Position numbers and translations under genes: made by a program. Below, piece by piece: positions 1-6,709 of a DNA stretch of 12,553 nucleotides (positions are counted from its first letter, which is position 1; the number at the start of each line of letters is the position of its first letter). The stretch is taken from NCBI GenBank assembly GCA_038145245.1, contig JAYQPI010000026.1, positions 1-12,553 of the forward strand, read 5' to 3'. This DNA comes from Fontibacterium sp038145245. Its GTDB lineage: Bacteria; Pseudomonadota; Alphaproteobacteria; Pelagibacterales; Pelagibacteraceae. The notes beneath the pieces were generated by a model. It did no database searches, was not told where the DNA came from, and was given only the letters and a program-made list of their open reading frames with translations.

Positions 1-558
1 AATTCTAAAATTTCATGGACACAAGTTGAAACTGGTTCAGCAATTACTTGGAAATATCCAAGTTGTATTTTACAAGGTGATAACTCCTCTGGTGAATTTT
101 ATTCAATTGCAATAACAAATAATTATCAAAAAGCAGACACCGGAACTAAAATGATTCACCTTGGAAAAAATACAAAGAGTAGAATTATTTCAAAAGGAAT
201 TTCCGCTGGTCACGCTGATAATACATATAGAGGTCTTGTAAGCATTAATTCAAAAGCAAGTAATGCTAAAAATTATACTCAGTGCGATTCATTATTAGTT
301 GGAAATTTATGTGGAGCCCATACAGTTCCCTACATTGATAATAAAAATTCAACATCAACAACAGAACATGAGGCAACAACATCTAAAATTAGTGAGGAGC
401 AATTATTTTACTGCAAGCAAAGAGGTTTAAATCAAGAAGAAGCCGTAAGTTTAATTGTAAACGGGTTTTGTAAAGAAGTACTACAACAGCTTCCTATGGA
501 ATTTGCTGTAGAAGCACAAAAATTAGTTAGCATCAGTTTAGAAGGGAGCGTTGGTTAA
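1..558 (+). CDS. sufB: SufB, Fe-S cluster assembly scaffold subunit (3' part only)
   Basis: This is the C-terminal 185 residues of SufB, open from base 1 in frame 1, so the gene begins outside the window. The first in-frame ATG (base 151) is internal, because the residues before it (ITWKYPSCILQGDNSSGEF) are conserved SufB beta-helix sequence. SufB is the core scaffold of the SufBC2D complex in the cytosol. Visible key residues are the Cys in NYTQCDS (bases 283-285, matching the essential E. coli Cys405) and the His-Glu pair in TEHEATTS (matching E. coli His433/Glu434). The tail QLFYCKQRGL...NGFCKEV...AVEAQKLVSISLEGSVG is the family C-terminus. Its TAA overlaps the sufC ATG by one base, the first of a chain of tight junctions. 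Identity is very secure; only the 5' end is missing. Confidence 0.97.
   Translation, partial: NSKISWTQVETGSAITWKYPSCILQGDNSSGEFYSIAITNNYQKADTGTKMIHLGKNTKSRIISKGISAGHADNTYRGLVSINSKASNAKNYTQCDSLLVGNLCGAHTVPYIDNKNSTSTTEHEATTSKISEEQLFYCKQRGLNQEEAVSLIVNGFCKEVLQQLPMEFAVEAQKLVSISLEGSVG
542..548 (+). promoter_or_regulatory. Shine-Dalgarno site for sufC
   Basis: AAGGGAG lies 9 bases before the sufC ATG, inside the end of sufB. It is one of the few convincing purine-rich ribosome binding sites in the window. It supports the start at 558 and independent loading of ribosomes on sufC, in addition to coupling through the TAATG overlap. Confidence 0.55.
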
Positions 559-1301
559 TGTTAAGTATTGAAAAATTAAATGTAAGTGTTGGTGAAAAAA
601 ACATCTTAAAAGATTTTAATCTTAAGATTGGAAAAGGCGAAGTACACGCAATTATGGGCCCTAATGGATCAGGAAAAAGTACACTCTCATATGTATTAGC
701 CGGTAAAGATGGTTATGAAGTTGATGGTAAAATAATGTTTAAGAATGAGAATATTATCGAACTTGAGGCTGACGAAAGAGCGCAGAAGGGAATATTTTTA
801 GCATTCCAATACCCAATTGAAATTCCAGGGGTATTTATGAATAACTTTTTAAAAACATCATTGAATGCAGTTAAAAAAGCAAAAGGTGAAAAAGAAGTAG
901 ATTTAGTTGAATTTTTATCTTTAGTAAAACAACATGCTAAAAAACTTGGCATTAAAGATGAGCAATTAAGTAGAGCTTTAAACGTTGGTTTTTCAGGTGG
1001 AGAAAAAAAACGTAATGAAGTTTTACAAATGTCACTGTTAGAACCAGATCTTGCAATTTTAGATGAAACAGACTCAGGACTAGATATTGATGCTCTTAAA
1101 GTTGTTGCAGATGGAGTAAACGCTTTAAGATCACCTAATAGATCTTTCTTAATTATTACTCACTATCAAAGATTGTTAGATTATATCAAACCAGATTTCG
1201 TTCATGTTATGGTGAATGGCACTATTGTTAAAACGGGTTGTTCTAAACTTGCACAAGAGCTTGATAAGATTGGCTATAAGGAATTTCAAAAAGCAATCTA
1301 A
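558..1301 (+). CDS. sufC: SufC, ATPase of the SufBCD Fe-S assembly complex
   Basis: This is an ABC-type soluble ATPase of 247 residues, the normal SufC length. ATP hydrolysis by a SufC dimer drives the conformational change of SufB/SufD that exposes the assembly site. Motifs in order are Walker A GPNGSGKST (34-42), Q-loop FQYP (Gln84), signature FSGGEKKR (145-152), Walker B LAILDE with catalytic Glu170 followed by TDSGLD, and the switch His202 in ITHYQRLL. The SGGEKKRNE signature and ETDSGLD are characteristic of SufC rather than of transporter ATPases, and no membrane domain is present. The start is fixed by the SD at 542-548 and the one-base overlap with sufB. An A8 run lies in the signature codons (EKKR). 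It acts with the neighbouring sufB and sufD products. Confidence 0.97.
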   Translation: MLSIEKLNVSVGEKNILKDFNLKIGKGEVHAIMGPNGSGKSTLSYVLAGKDGYEVDGKIMFKNENIIELEADERAQKGIFLAFQYPIEIPGVFMNNFLKTSLNAVKKAKGEKEVDLVEFLSLVKQHAKKLGIKDEQLSRALNVGFSGGEKKRNEVLQMSLLEPDLAILDETDSGLDIDALKVVADGVNALRSPNRSFLIITHYQRLLDYIKPDFVHVMVNGTIVKTGCSKLAQELDKIGYKEFQKAI

Positions 1302-1306
1302 CTAAC

Positions 1307-2530
1307 ATGAATACTATTACTGATATTAAAGAGGTAAGTGAATTAAGAGCACTTAGTTTAAATCTTTTTAATAAACACGGATATCCAACTAGAAAAGATG
1401 AAGATTGGAAACAATCTCAATTAAATTATTTTTTAGAAAATAATAAACAGCTCGAAATTTATAAAACTAATAACGAAACTATTAATGAAAAAGTTTTTGA
1501 AAACTTTAAACATAATAAAATTATTATAGTAAACGGATTAGTTCAAAAAACAGACTTTATCGGAAAAGACAAAGATAAATTAATTATTACGACAATTGAC
1601 GAATATTATAAAAAAAATAATAAGAATTTATCAAAATTATTTAGTAATAAAAAAAATCCACTTGTTGCTGTAAACAACGCATTAGCAAAAGTAGGTTTTT
1701 ATTTAGAAATTAAAGATAATTTAGATTTACCGATTATCATTTATCATCAGTACAATTCAAAAATTGATCAAAAGCAATTGCATCAAAAAAATTACATTTT
1801 GATAAATAAAAATTCAAAAGCGTCAGTCTATGAAAAATTTACAAATGAAAATAAAAAGACATTTATTAGCATCAATACAAATATTGATGTTGAACAAAAT
1901 TCCCAAATTAAAAATTATATTCTTAATTCTAATAACACTGAAAATTGTATTTACAGATTTAAAAAACTTAATATTGCGGCAAGTGGAAATTATGAAAGTT
2001 TTATATTTTCAAATATAGTTAAAACAATCAGAGATGAAGTTGAAATCAATTTAAATGAATCCTTATCCGAATGTTATTTGTATTATACGCAGTTCTTAAA
2101 AGATAACGAAGATCATGAAATCAAAGTTAAAATTAATCACTTAGCTGAAAATACACAGAGCTATCAGTTTTCAAAAAGTATTATCGATGACACTGCTAAA
2201 GGAGTGTATCAAGGTAAAATATTTGTTGATCAGATAGCCCAAAAGACGAATGGTTATCAGTTAATTAAGAGTGTTTTACTATCTGATCAGTGTACTTTTC
2301 ACTCAAAGCCTGAACTTGAAATATATGCTGATGATGTAAAGTGCAGCCACGGTTCATCATCCACATCATTAAATAAAGATGAGCTATTTTATTTAATGGC
2401 AAGAGGGATTACAAAAATTCAAGCCAAAAAATTAATCATTCAAGGTTTTTTATCTGAGGTGATTGATAAAATTTCAGATGAGTATTTTAAGAATTATTTT
2501 CTAATGAAAACTGAAGATATTGTGTCATGA
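1307..2530 (+). CDS. sufD: SufD, Fe-S cluster assembly scaffold subunit
   Basis: This 407-residue protein is of usual SufD length. The N-terminal two thirds are divergent and rich in Lys, Asn and Ile, as expected at this base composition. The C-terminal third is clearly SufB/SufD beta-helix: TAKGVYQGKIFV (296-307), a LLSDQC.FHSKPELEIYADDVKCSHGSS region, and FYLMARGITKIQAKKLIIQGFL near the end. Cys346 and His348 lie in VKCSHG; the His matches the functionally important SufD His360 of E. coli at the SufB-SufD interface. The N-terminal GYPTRKDEDWKQSQL is the family's helical start. It follows sufC after 5 bases with no evident SD, and its TGA overlaps the sufS ATG (ATGA). It completes the SufBC2D complex. 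Confidence 0.95.
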   Translation: MNTITDIKEVSELRALSLNLFNKHGYPTRKDEDWKQSQLNYFLENNKQLEIYKTNNETINEKVFENFKHNKIIIVNGLVQKTDFIGKDKDKLIITTIDEYYKKNNKNLSKLFSNKKNPLVAVNNALAKVGFYLEIKDNLDLPIIIYHQYNSKIDQKQLHQKNYILINKNSKASVYEKFTNENKKTFISINTNIDVEQNSQIKNYILNSNNTENCIYRFKKLNIAASGNYESFIFSNIVKTIRDEVEINLNESLSECYLYYTQFLKDNEDHEIKVKINHLAENTQSYQFSKSIIDDTAKGVYQGKIFVDQIAQKTNGYQLIKSVLLSDQCTFHSKPELEIYADDVKCSHGSSSTSLNKDELFYLMARGITKIQAKKLIIQGFLSEVIDKISDEYFKNYFLMKTEDIVS

Positions 2531-3729
2531 ATTTAAAGGATATTAAAAGTCAGTTTCCAATATTTAAATCCAATAAAAATCTTATCTATTTTGATACTGC
2601 AAATTCTGCACAAAAACCAAAGCAAGTTATTGATACTTTAGAGGACTTTTATAAAAATCATTATGCTAATATTGGTAGAGCTGTATATGGTCTTGCTGCA
2701 AGAGCTACAGCTAATTACGAGAGTACTCGAGAGGTAATTAAAGAATTTGTTAATGGTACAGAAGGTGAGATTGTATTTACTAAAAATTCAACAGAGTCAT
2801 TAAATTTAGTAGCTCATTGCTTTGGTAAATTTTTAAAAGAAGGTGATGAAATAATATTAACCGAGGCTGAGCACCACTCTAATTACGTTCCGTGGCATTT
2901 TTTACGAAAAAAAAAAGTAAATATAAAATTTATTCCAATCAATGAAGATGGTGAGGTTGAAGTTAATAAATTAACTTCACTCATTACTACTAAGACAAAA
3001 ATTATTAGTGTTATTCACATATCAAATGTTACTGGCCTAACAACAGATATTAAAAAAATAATTTCAATTGCTAAGGCTAAAAAAATACCCATCTGCATCG
3101 ATGGCACACAAGCAGTCGCTCATACTCATGTAGATCTTAAAGATTTAGATTGTGATTTTTATGCATTCTCTAGTCATAAAATTTATGGACCCACAGGTGT
3201 TGGAATTTTATATATGAAAAATAAATGGATTGAACAATTTGAACCATTTATCGGGGGTGGCGGGATGATACAAAATGTTGATACTAAAAATATTACTTAC
3301 GCATCAGGCGTAAGTAAGTTTGAAGCTGGATCGTTAGCATCTGCAGAAGTAGTTGCTCTAAAACAAGCAGTTAAATTTGTTAAAGATATAAAAGTTAAAA
3401 ATATTATAAGTCATGAGCAAAGTTTAGCATCCTATGCTTTAGATAAAATTAGTAAGTTTAATGATATTGAATTCGTAGGCAGTCCTTCAACTAAGGCAAG
3501 CGTATTTTCTTTTAATATTAAAGGTGTTCATGCACATGATGCATCAACGGTTTTTGACGAGGATGATATCGCAGTAAGAGCAGGTCATCACTGTTGTCAA
3601 ATTCTTCATAAAAAGATGAAAATTGGATCATCTCTTAGAATGTCGTTTGGTGTTTATAATAATAAACAAGATATTGATGCTATATGCGAAAGTATCAAGA
3701 AATGTAAAAAAATATTTAAATTAAAATAA
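2527..3729 (+). CDS. sufS: SufS, PLP-dependent cysteine desulfurase
   Basis: This is a 400-residue group II cysteine desulfurase that converts L-cysteine to alanine and an enzyme persulfide, the sulfur source for Fe-S clusters. Visible landmarks are YFDTANSAQKP (21-32), the PLP-stacking region AEHHSN (His116/His117), IDGTQA (Asp192, Gln195), the Schiff-base Lys218 in SSHKIYGPTG, and RAGHHC with the persulfide Cys356. Two features stand out. His337 (VHAHD) lies 19 residues before the catalytic Cys, the position of the zinc-swapping His342 in SufU-dependent B. subtilis SufS; SufE-dependent E. coli SufS has Tyr there. Also, the active-site loop reads HHCCQILHK instead of the usual HHCAQPLM, adding Cys357 and losing a proline. 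An A10 run (2907-2916) encodes RKKK. It overlaps sufD by 4 bases and sufU by one. Confidence 0.96.
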   Translation: MNLKDIKSQFPIFKSNKNLIYFDTANSAQKPKQVIDTLEDFYKNHYANIGRAVYGLAARATANYESTREVIKEFVNGTEGEIVFTKNSTESLNLVAHCFGKFLKEGDEIILTEAEHHSNYVPWHFLRKKKVNIKFIPINEDGEVEVNKLTSLITTKTKIISVIHISNVTGLTTDIKKIISIAKAKKIPICIDGTQAVAHTHVDLKDLDCDFYAFSSHKIYGPTGVGILYMKNKWIEQFEPFIGGGGMIQNVDTKNITYASGVSKFEAGSLASAEVVALKQAVKFVKDIKVKNIISHEQSLASYALDKISKFNDIEFVGSPSTKASVFSFNIKGVHAHDASTVFDEDDIAVRAGHHCCQILHKKMKIGSSLRMSFGVYNNKQDIDAICESIKKCKKIFKLK

Positions 3730-4199
3730 TGGATTTAACTGAACTTTATCAAGACTTGATATTAGACCACGGTAAAAAGCCAAGAAACTTTGGTAAGTGT
3801 CATGAATTTAATCATGATGCAGAAGGACATAATCCTTTATGTGGAGATAATATTCATGTCTACTTAAGTTTAAATAATGACAAAAAAGTAAAAGACATCT
3901 CATTTGAAGGTTCAGGTTGCGCTATATCTGTTGCGTCCTCATCGATCATGACAGAGATCGTTAAAGGAAAATCTGAAAAACAAGCAAGAGAATTATTAAG
4001 TGCATTTTTTAAAATGATTAAAGAAGGACAAGAAATAAAAAAAATAGGTTTATCAGAAGATGAGCACATTAAATTCTCTTCCCTTGCTGGAGTTGGTAGA
4101 TTTCCAATGAGAGTAAAATGTGCGACATTATCTTGGCATACTCTAAGAGCGGCATTAGATGATGAAAAAAAACCAATTAATTCGGAAGTAATTGACTAA
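3729..4199 (+). CDS. sufU: SufU-like zinc sulfurtransferase / IscU-family scaffold
   Basis: This is a 156-residue IscU-fold protein. Three conserved Cys are present: Cys38 in NPLCGD with Asp40, Cys64 in GSGCAIS, and Cys131 in VKCATLSWHTL. The stretch between the second and third Cys is longer than in IscU and contains SLAGVGRFPMRVKCATL, which is the SufU signature. In SufU the three Cys and the Asp bind zinc, and the protein takes persulfide sulfur from SufS and passes it to SufB. IscU proteins instead have the HscA-binding LPPVK motif, which is absent here. The position directly after sufS, overlapping by one base (TAATG), fits a dedicated partner. SufU is best known from Firmicutes and Actinobacteria; most proteobacterial SUF systems use SufE. 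The SufU assignment is strong by motif; the catalytic role is inferred. Confidence 0.9.
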   Translation: MDLTELYQDLILDHGKKPRNFGKCHEFNHDAEGHNPLCGDNIHVYLSLNNDKKVKDISFEGSGCAISVASSSIMTEIVKGKSEKQARELLSAFFKMIKEGQEIKKIGLSEDEHIKFSSLAGVGRFPMRVKCATLSWHTLRAALDDEKKPINSEVID

Positions 4200-4504
4200 T
4201 GGAACATGCACAAAAAATTGATGAAATAAAAGATAAATTAAAGACTATCTTTGATCCTGAGATACCAGTTGATATTTATGAGTTAGGTCTTATTTATGAT
4301 GTAAGGCTTAAGGATAAGAATTGCGAAATTGACATGACTCTTACTTCTCCAAATTGTCCAGAAGCTCAAAGCATTCCTAACAATGTTAGAAAGGCTGTTG
4401 AAAGTTTAGGACATTATGATGAAGTGGTTGTCAAAATTGTTTGGGATCCACCGTGGGATAAAAGTAAGATGTCGGAGGTTGCAAAATTAGCTTTAAACAT
4501 ATGA
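4199..4504 (+). CDS. sufT: SufT-like DUF59/MIP18-family Fe-S maturation factor
   Basis: This 101-residue protein is a single DUF59 (MIP18) domain. It shows the domain's hallmark start FDPEIPVDIYELGLIYDV (18-35), the loop MTLTSPNCPEAQSIP with conserved Cys53, and the ending VWDPPWDKSKMSE (81-93). SUF-operon members of this family (SufT, related to PaaD and eukaryotic CIA2) help mature Fe-S proteins, probably in cluster transfer and not in core assembly. The extra N-terminal domain seen in some fused SufT proteins is absent. It overlaps sufU by one base (TAATG), with a possible SD GGAAG at 4184-4188, and overlaps sufA by four (ATGA). The family is certain; the precise biochemical step is not established even in well-studied members. 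Confidence 0.9.
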   Translation: MEHAQKIDEIKDKLKTIFDPEIPVDIYELGLIYDVRLKDKNCEIDMTLTSPNCPEAQSIPNNVRKAVESLGHYDEVVVKIVWDPPWDKSKMSEVAKLALNI

Positions 4505-4836
4505 CAAAACAATTAATTTCTATTTCTGATAATGCTGCAAAGCGTATTAAAGAAATTTTAAGTAACGCTGAGAGTGGTGTTAGAGGAGTTCGTGTTTCTG
4601 TAAAGTCAGGAGGTTGTGCTGGAATGGAATATGAAATGACTTATTTAAAAGAAACTATTCCCAATGACGAAGTAGTAAAAGATAATGGGGTTGAAGTATT
4701 TATTGATCCAAAAGCTATTATGTATTTGCTTGGAACAAAGATGGATTACAAAGAAGATAAATTTTCATCTTCTTTTGTATTTAATAATCCAAATGAAACA
4801 GAACGATGTGGCTGTGGTGAGTCTTTTAAAATTTAA
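4501..4836 (+). CDS. sufA: SufA, A-type Fe-S cluster carrier
   Basis: This 111-residue A-type carrier (HesB/IscA family) has the three cluster-binding cysteines: Cys39 in SGGCAGMEY and Cys103/Cys105 in ERCGCGESF. Other family marks are ITISDNAAKRI-like SISDNAAKRIKEIL at the N-terminus, VFIDPKAIMYLLGTKMDY and FVFNNPNE. SufA accepts clusters from SufBC2D and delivers them to apoproteins. It is the last gene of the SUF operon. Its start overlaps the sufT stop (ATGA), and its 3' end overlaps the convergent nadK by 11 bases (4826-4836), leaving no room for a dedicated intergenic terminator. Naming as SufA rather than IscA or ErpA rests on its operon position. Confidence 0.95.
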   Translation: MTKQLISISDNAAKRIKEILSNAESGVRGVRVSVKSGGCAGMEYEMTYLKETIPNDEVVKDNGVEVFIDPKAIMYLLGTKMDYKEDKFSSSFVFNNPNETERCGCGESFKI

Positions 4837-5599
4837 ATTGTTCTGCTAAATTTCTCTCTTTTAAACCATATTTTTTATCGTACAAAAGTCTAAAAGTTTT
4901 ATTTTTATTTAAATAAACACTAACATTTAAAACATCACGAAATTCAATATTATCAGCAACCACGCTCACGGGTCTTTTTTTTGGATCTAAATTCTTAATA
5001 GAAACTTTTGCATTACTATTTATAGTAGCACCTCTCCATCCCCTTGGCTTAAACGGTGAAATGGGTGTAAGCGCCAATAAATTAGATTCTAAATCTAATA
5101 CTGGACCTCGAGCTGACAAATTATAAGCAGTACTACCAGCAGGGGTAGCAACTAAAGTTCCATCACAAACAATTTCTTTCATTCTAACTTTATTATCAAT
5201 TTTAATTTCAAGTTTTGCTGCTTGACGAGTTTCTCTAAAAACAGATACTTCATTTACAGCAATAGCAGTTTTAATTTTACCATTTTTATTTTTTGCATAC
5301 ATTTCGAGTGGATGAAGTTCTGCAATGTCAGCTTTATTAATTTTATTAATTAAATCTTTTTCATCAAATTTATTTAATAAAAATCCGCGATTACCTTTAT
5401 TCATTCCGTAAAATGGAATCTTATATTTTTGATATTTTTTAAGGGAAGCTAACATAAATCCATCACCGCCTAGAATAATAAATACATCCGAATCATTAAT
5501 TGAAAAATTTTTATATTTTTTAGTAATAGATCTTTTTGCAGCCTGTGCATTTGGACTTGAGTCTGCAATTACGTGAATTTTATTATACGATCTATGCAT
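4826..5599 (-). CDS. nadK: NAD kinase (ATP-NAD kinase)
   Basis: This 257-residue protein phosphorylates NAD+ to NADP+ in the cytosol. Motifs in order are GGDG (44-47) in LGGDGFMLASL with the catalytic Asp, MNKGNRGFLLN (66-76), the NE pair at 116-117 in AVNEVSVFR, CDGTLVATPAGSTAYN (145-160) that binds NAD ribose and phosphate, and a Ser-Pro-Phe-Lys-Pro-Arg segment followed by VADNIEF. GGDGFML is the form common in alphaproteobacterial NAD kinases. The length is short but normal for that group. The ATG at 5599 follows a possible AAGGAT SD that lies rather far away (16 bases). It is transcribed convergently with sufA (11-base overlap) and divergently from zapE across 36 bases, so each promoter must lie in or against the neighbour's 5' end. 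Confidence 0.95.
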   Translation of the reverse strand: MHRSYNKIHVIADSSPNAQAAKRSITKKYKNFSINDSDVFIILGGDGFMLASLKKYQKYKIPFYGMNKGNRGFLLNKFDEKDLINKINKADIAELHPLEMYAKNKNGKIKTAIAVNEVSVFRETRQAAKLEIKIDNKVRMKEIVCDGTLVATPAGSTAYNLSARGPVLDLESNLLALTPISPFKPRGWRGATINSNAKVSIKNLDPKKRPVSVVADNIEFRDVLNVSVYLNKNKTFRLLYDKKYGLKERNLAEQFKF

Positions 5600-5635
5600 T
5601 TGTGAAAAATTTAAAATCCTTTAATAACTAAGCTA

Positions 5636-6691
5636 ATGTATCACTTAAATATTTCCGAGGCATTTAAAAAATATGTCAAGAAAAACGGCCTCCATAAAAA
5701 CATAAATCAGGAAGATTTAATTAAAACGCTTGGAGAATTGACCGAACAATTAACCCCTTCTTTCTTAAAGTCGGTTACAAATATTTTTTCAAGCAAAAAG
5801 CCTAAAGGCTTTTACTTATATGGCAGTGTGGGGGTTGGCAAAACGATGATTGTTAATTTCTTTCTTGAATATCTTAATCAAAAACGAGTTTTAAAGACCC
5901 ATTTTAATAAGTTTATGGTGGATATTCATAATAAACTTCACAAATTAAAAAACGAAAAAAATCCTTTACCAAAAATTGTAAAAAAATTTAAAGAAGATTT
6001 TGATATTATTTTTTTTGATGAGTTTCAAATTACTAATATCGCAGATGCAATGATTTTAGGTAAATTATTAGAGCAGTTTTTTGAAAAAAATATTTTTATA
6101 ATTACAACTTCTAACACTAAACCTGATGACTTGTATTTAGGGGGACTTCAACGGGATCAATTTCTTCCTTATATTGAGACAATTAAACAAAACTCAGTAA
6201 TTTATTCTTTAGACTCAGGAAAAGATTATAGAGAACTTTATTTAAGTAAAAAAAATAGATTTTTTATTATTAAAGATCCTCAAACTAAAAAGAATTTTAA
6301 TCAAGTTTTATTTACCGTTTTAAGCGGAAAACAATTTCATACGAAAGAAATTGAAATTAAGGCGAGAAAAATAATTATTGATAATTATGTCTCAGGAATT
6401 GCTAAATTTGACTTTAAAGATTTATGTTTTCAAACCTATGGTTCCGAGGACTATATTGAAATTTGTAAAATTGTAAAAATTTTCTTTATTGAAAATATTC
6501 CAAATTTTACAGAAGAATTAATTAATGAGCAGTATCGATTTATAAATCTAATTGATATTATTTATGATAATCAATTAAGTTTAGTTGCAACTGCAGCAGT
6601 GCCAATTAAGCAAATTACTAGTAGTGTAAAATTGCAGAAAGTTTTTCAACGAACGATTAGTCGGTTAAATGAATTGACGAGTAGTCACTAA
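5636..6691 (+). CDS. zapE: ZapE / AFG1-family ATPase
   Basis: This 351-residue AFG1-like P-loop ATPase has Walker A GSVGVGKT (63-70) preceded by PKGFYLY, Walker B IIFFDEFQ (124-131), sensor-1 TTSN (157-160) and the arginine finger region LQRDQFLPYI (Arg173). Further along come DYRELYL and a C-terminal segment ending in SRLNEL. In E. coli ZapE binds FtsZ and supports Z-ring constriction under stress; in mitochondria the homologue AFG1/LACE1 assists turnover of respiratory-chain subunits, so either a division or a protein-quality role is possible here. The N-terminus (SEAFKKYV.KNG) matches the family's AF..Y..LV region, supporting the ATG at 5636. No strong SD is seen. It converges on amtB with an 18-base gap. 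Confidence 0.93.
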   Translation: MYHLNISEAFKKYVKKNGLHKNINQEDLIKTLGELTEQLTPSFLKSVTNIFSSKKPKGFYLYGSVGVGKTMIVNFFLEYLNQKRVLKTHFNKFMVDIHNKLHKLKNEKNPLPKIVKKFKEDFDIIFFDEFQITNIADAMILGKLLEQFFEKNIFIITTSNTKPDDLYLGGLQRDQFLPYIETIKQNSVIYSLDSGKDYRELYLSKKNRFFIIKDPQTKKNFNQVLFTVLSGKQFHTKEIEIKARKIIIDNYVSGIAKFDFKDLCFQTYGSEDYIEICKIVKIFFIENIPNFTEELINEQYRFINLIDIIYDNQLSLVATAAVPIKQITSSVKLQKVFQRTISRLNELTSSH

Positions 6692-6709
6692 AATAAAAGT
6701 AGACTTGTT

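Noticed and set aside
713..952. Open frame of 79 codons on the minus strand within sufC
   Set aside because: It is wholly antisense to a well-conserved gene, and its Ser/Phe-rich translation resembles no known family.
1830..2018. Open frame of 62 codons on the plus strand within sufD
   Set aside because: It is an out-of-frame shadow of an AT-rich conserved gene, with Leu/Ile/Lys-rich low-complexity translation.
3860..4069. Minus-strand frame of 69 codons within sufU
   Set aside because: It is antisense to the conserved SufU motifs and shows no motif of its own.
5600..5635. Divergent promoter pair between nadK and zapE
   Set aside because: The 36 bases contain no convincing -10/-35 pair in either direction; promoters may lie inside the coding ends, but nothing can be pinpointed.
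6692..6709. Possible bidirectional terminator between zapE and amtB
   Set aside because: The only stem is AAGT-AG-ACTT, with four pairs and a two-base loop, too weak to call.
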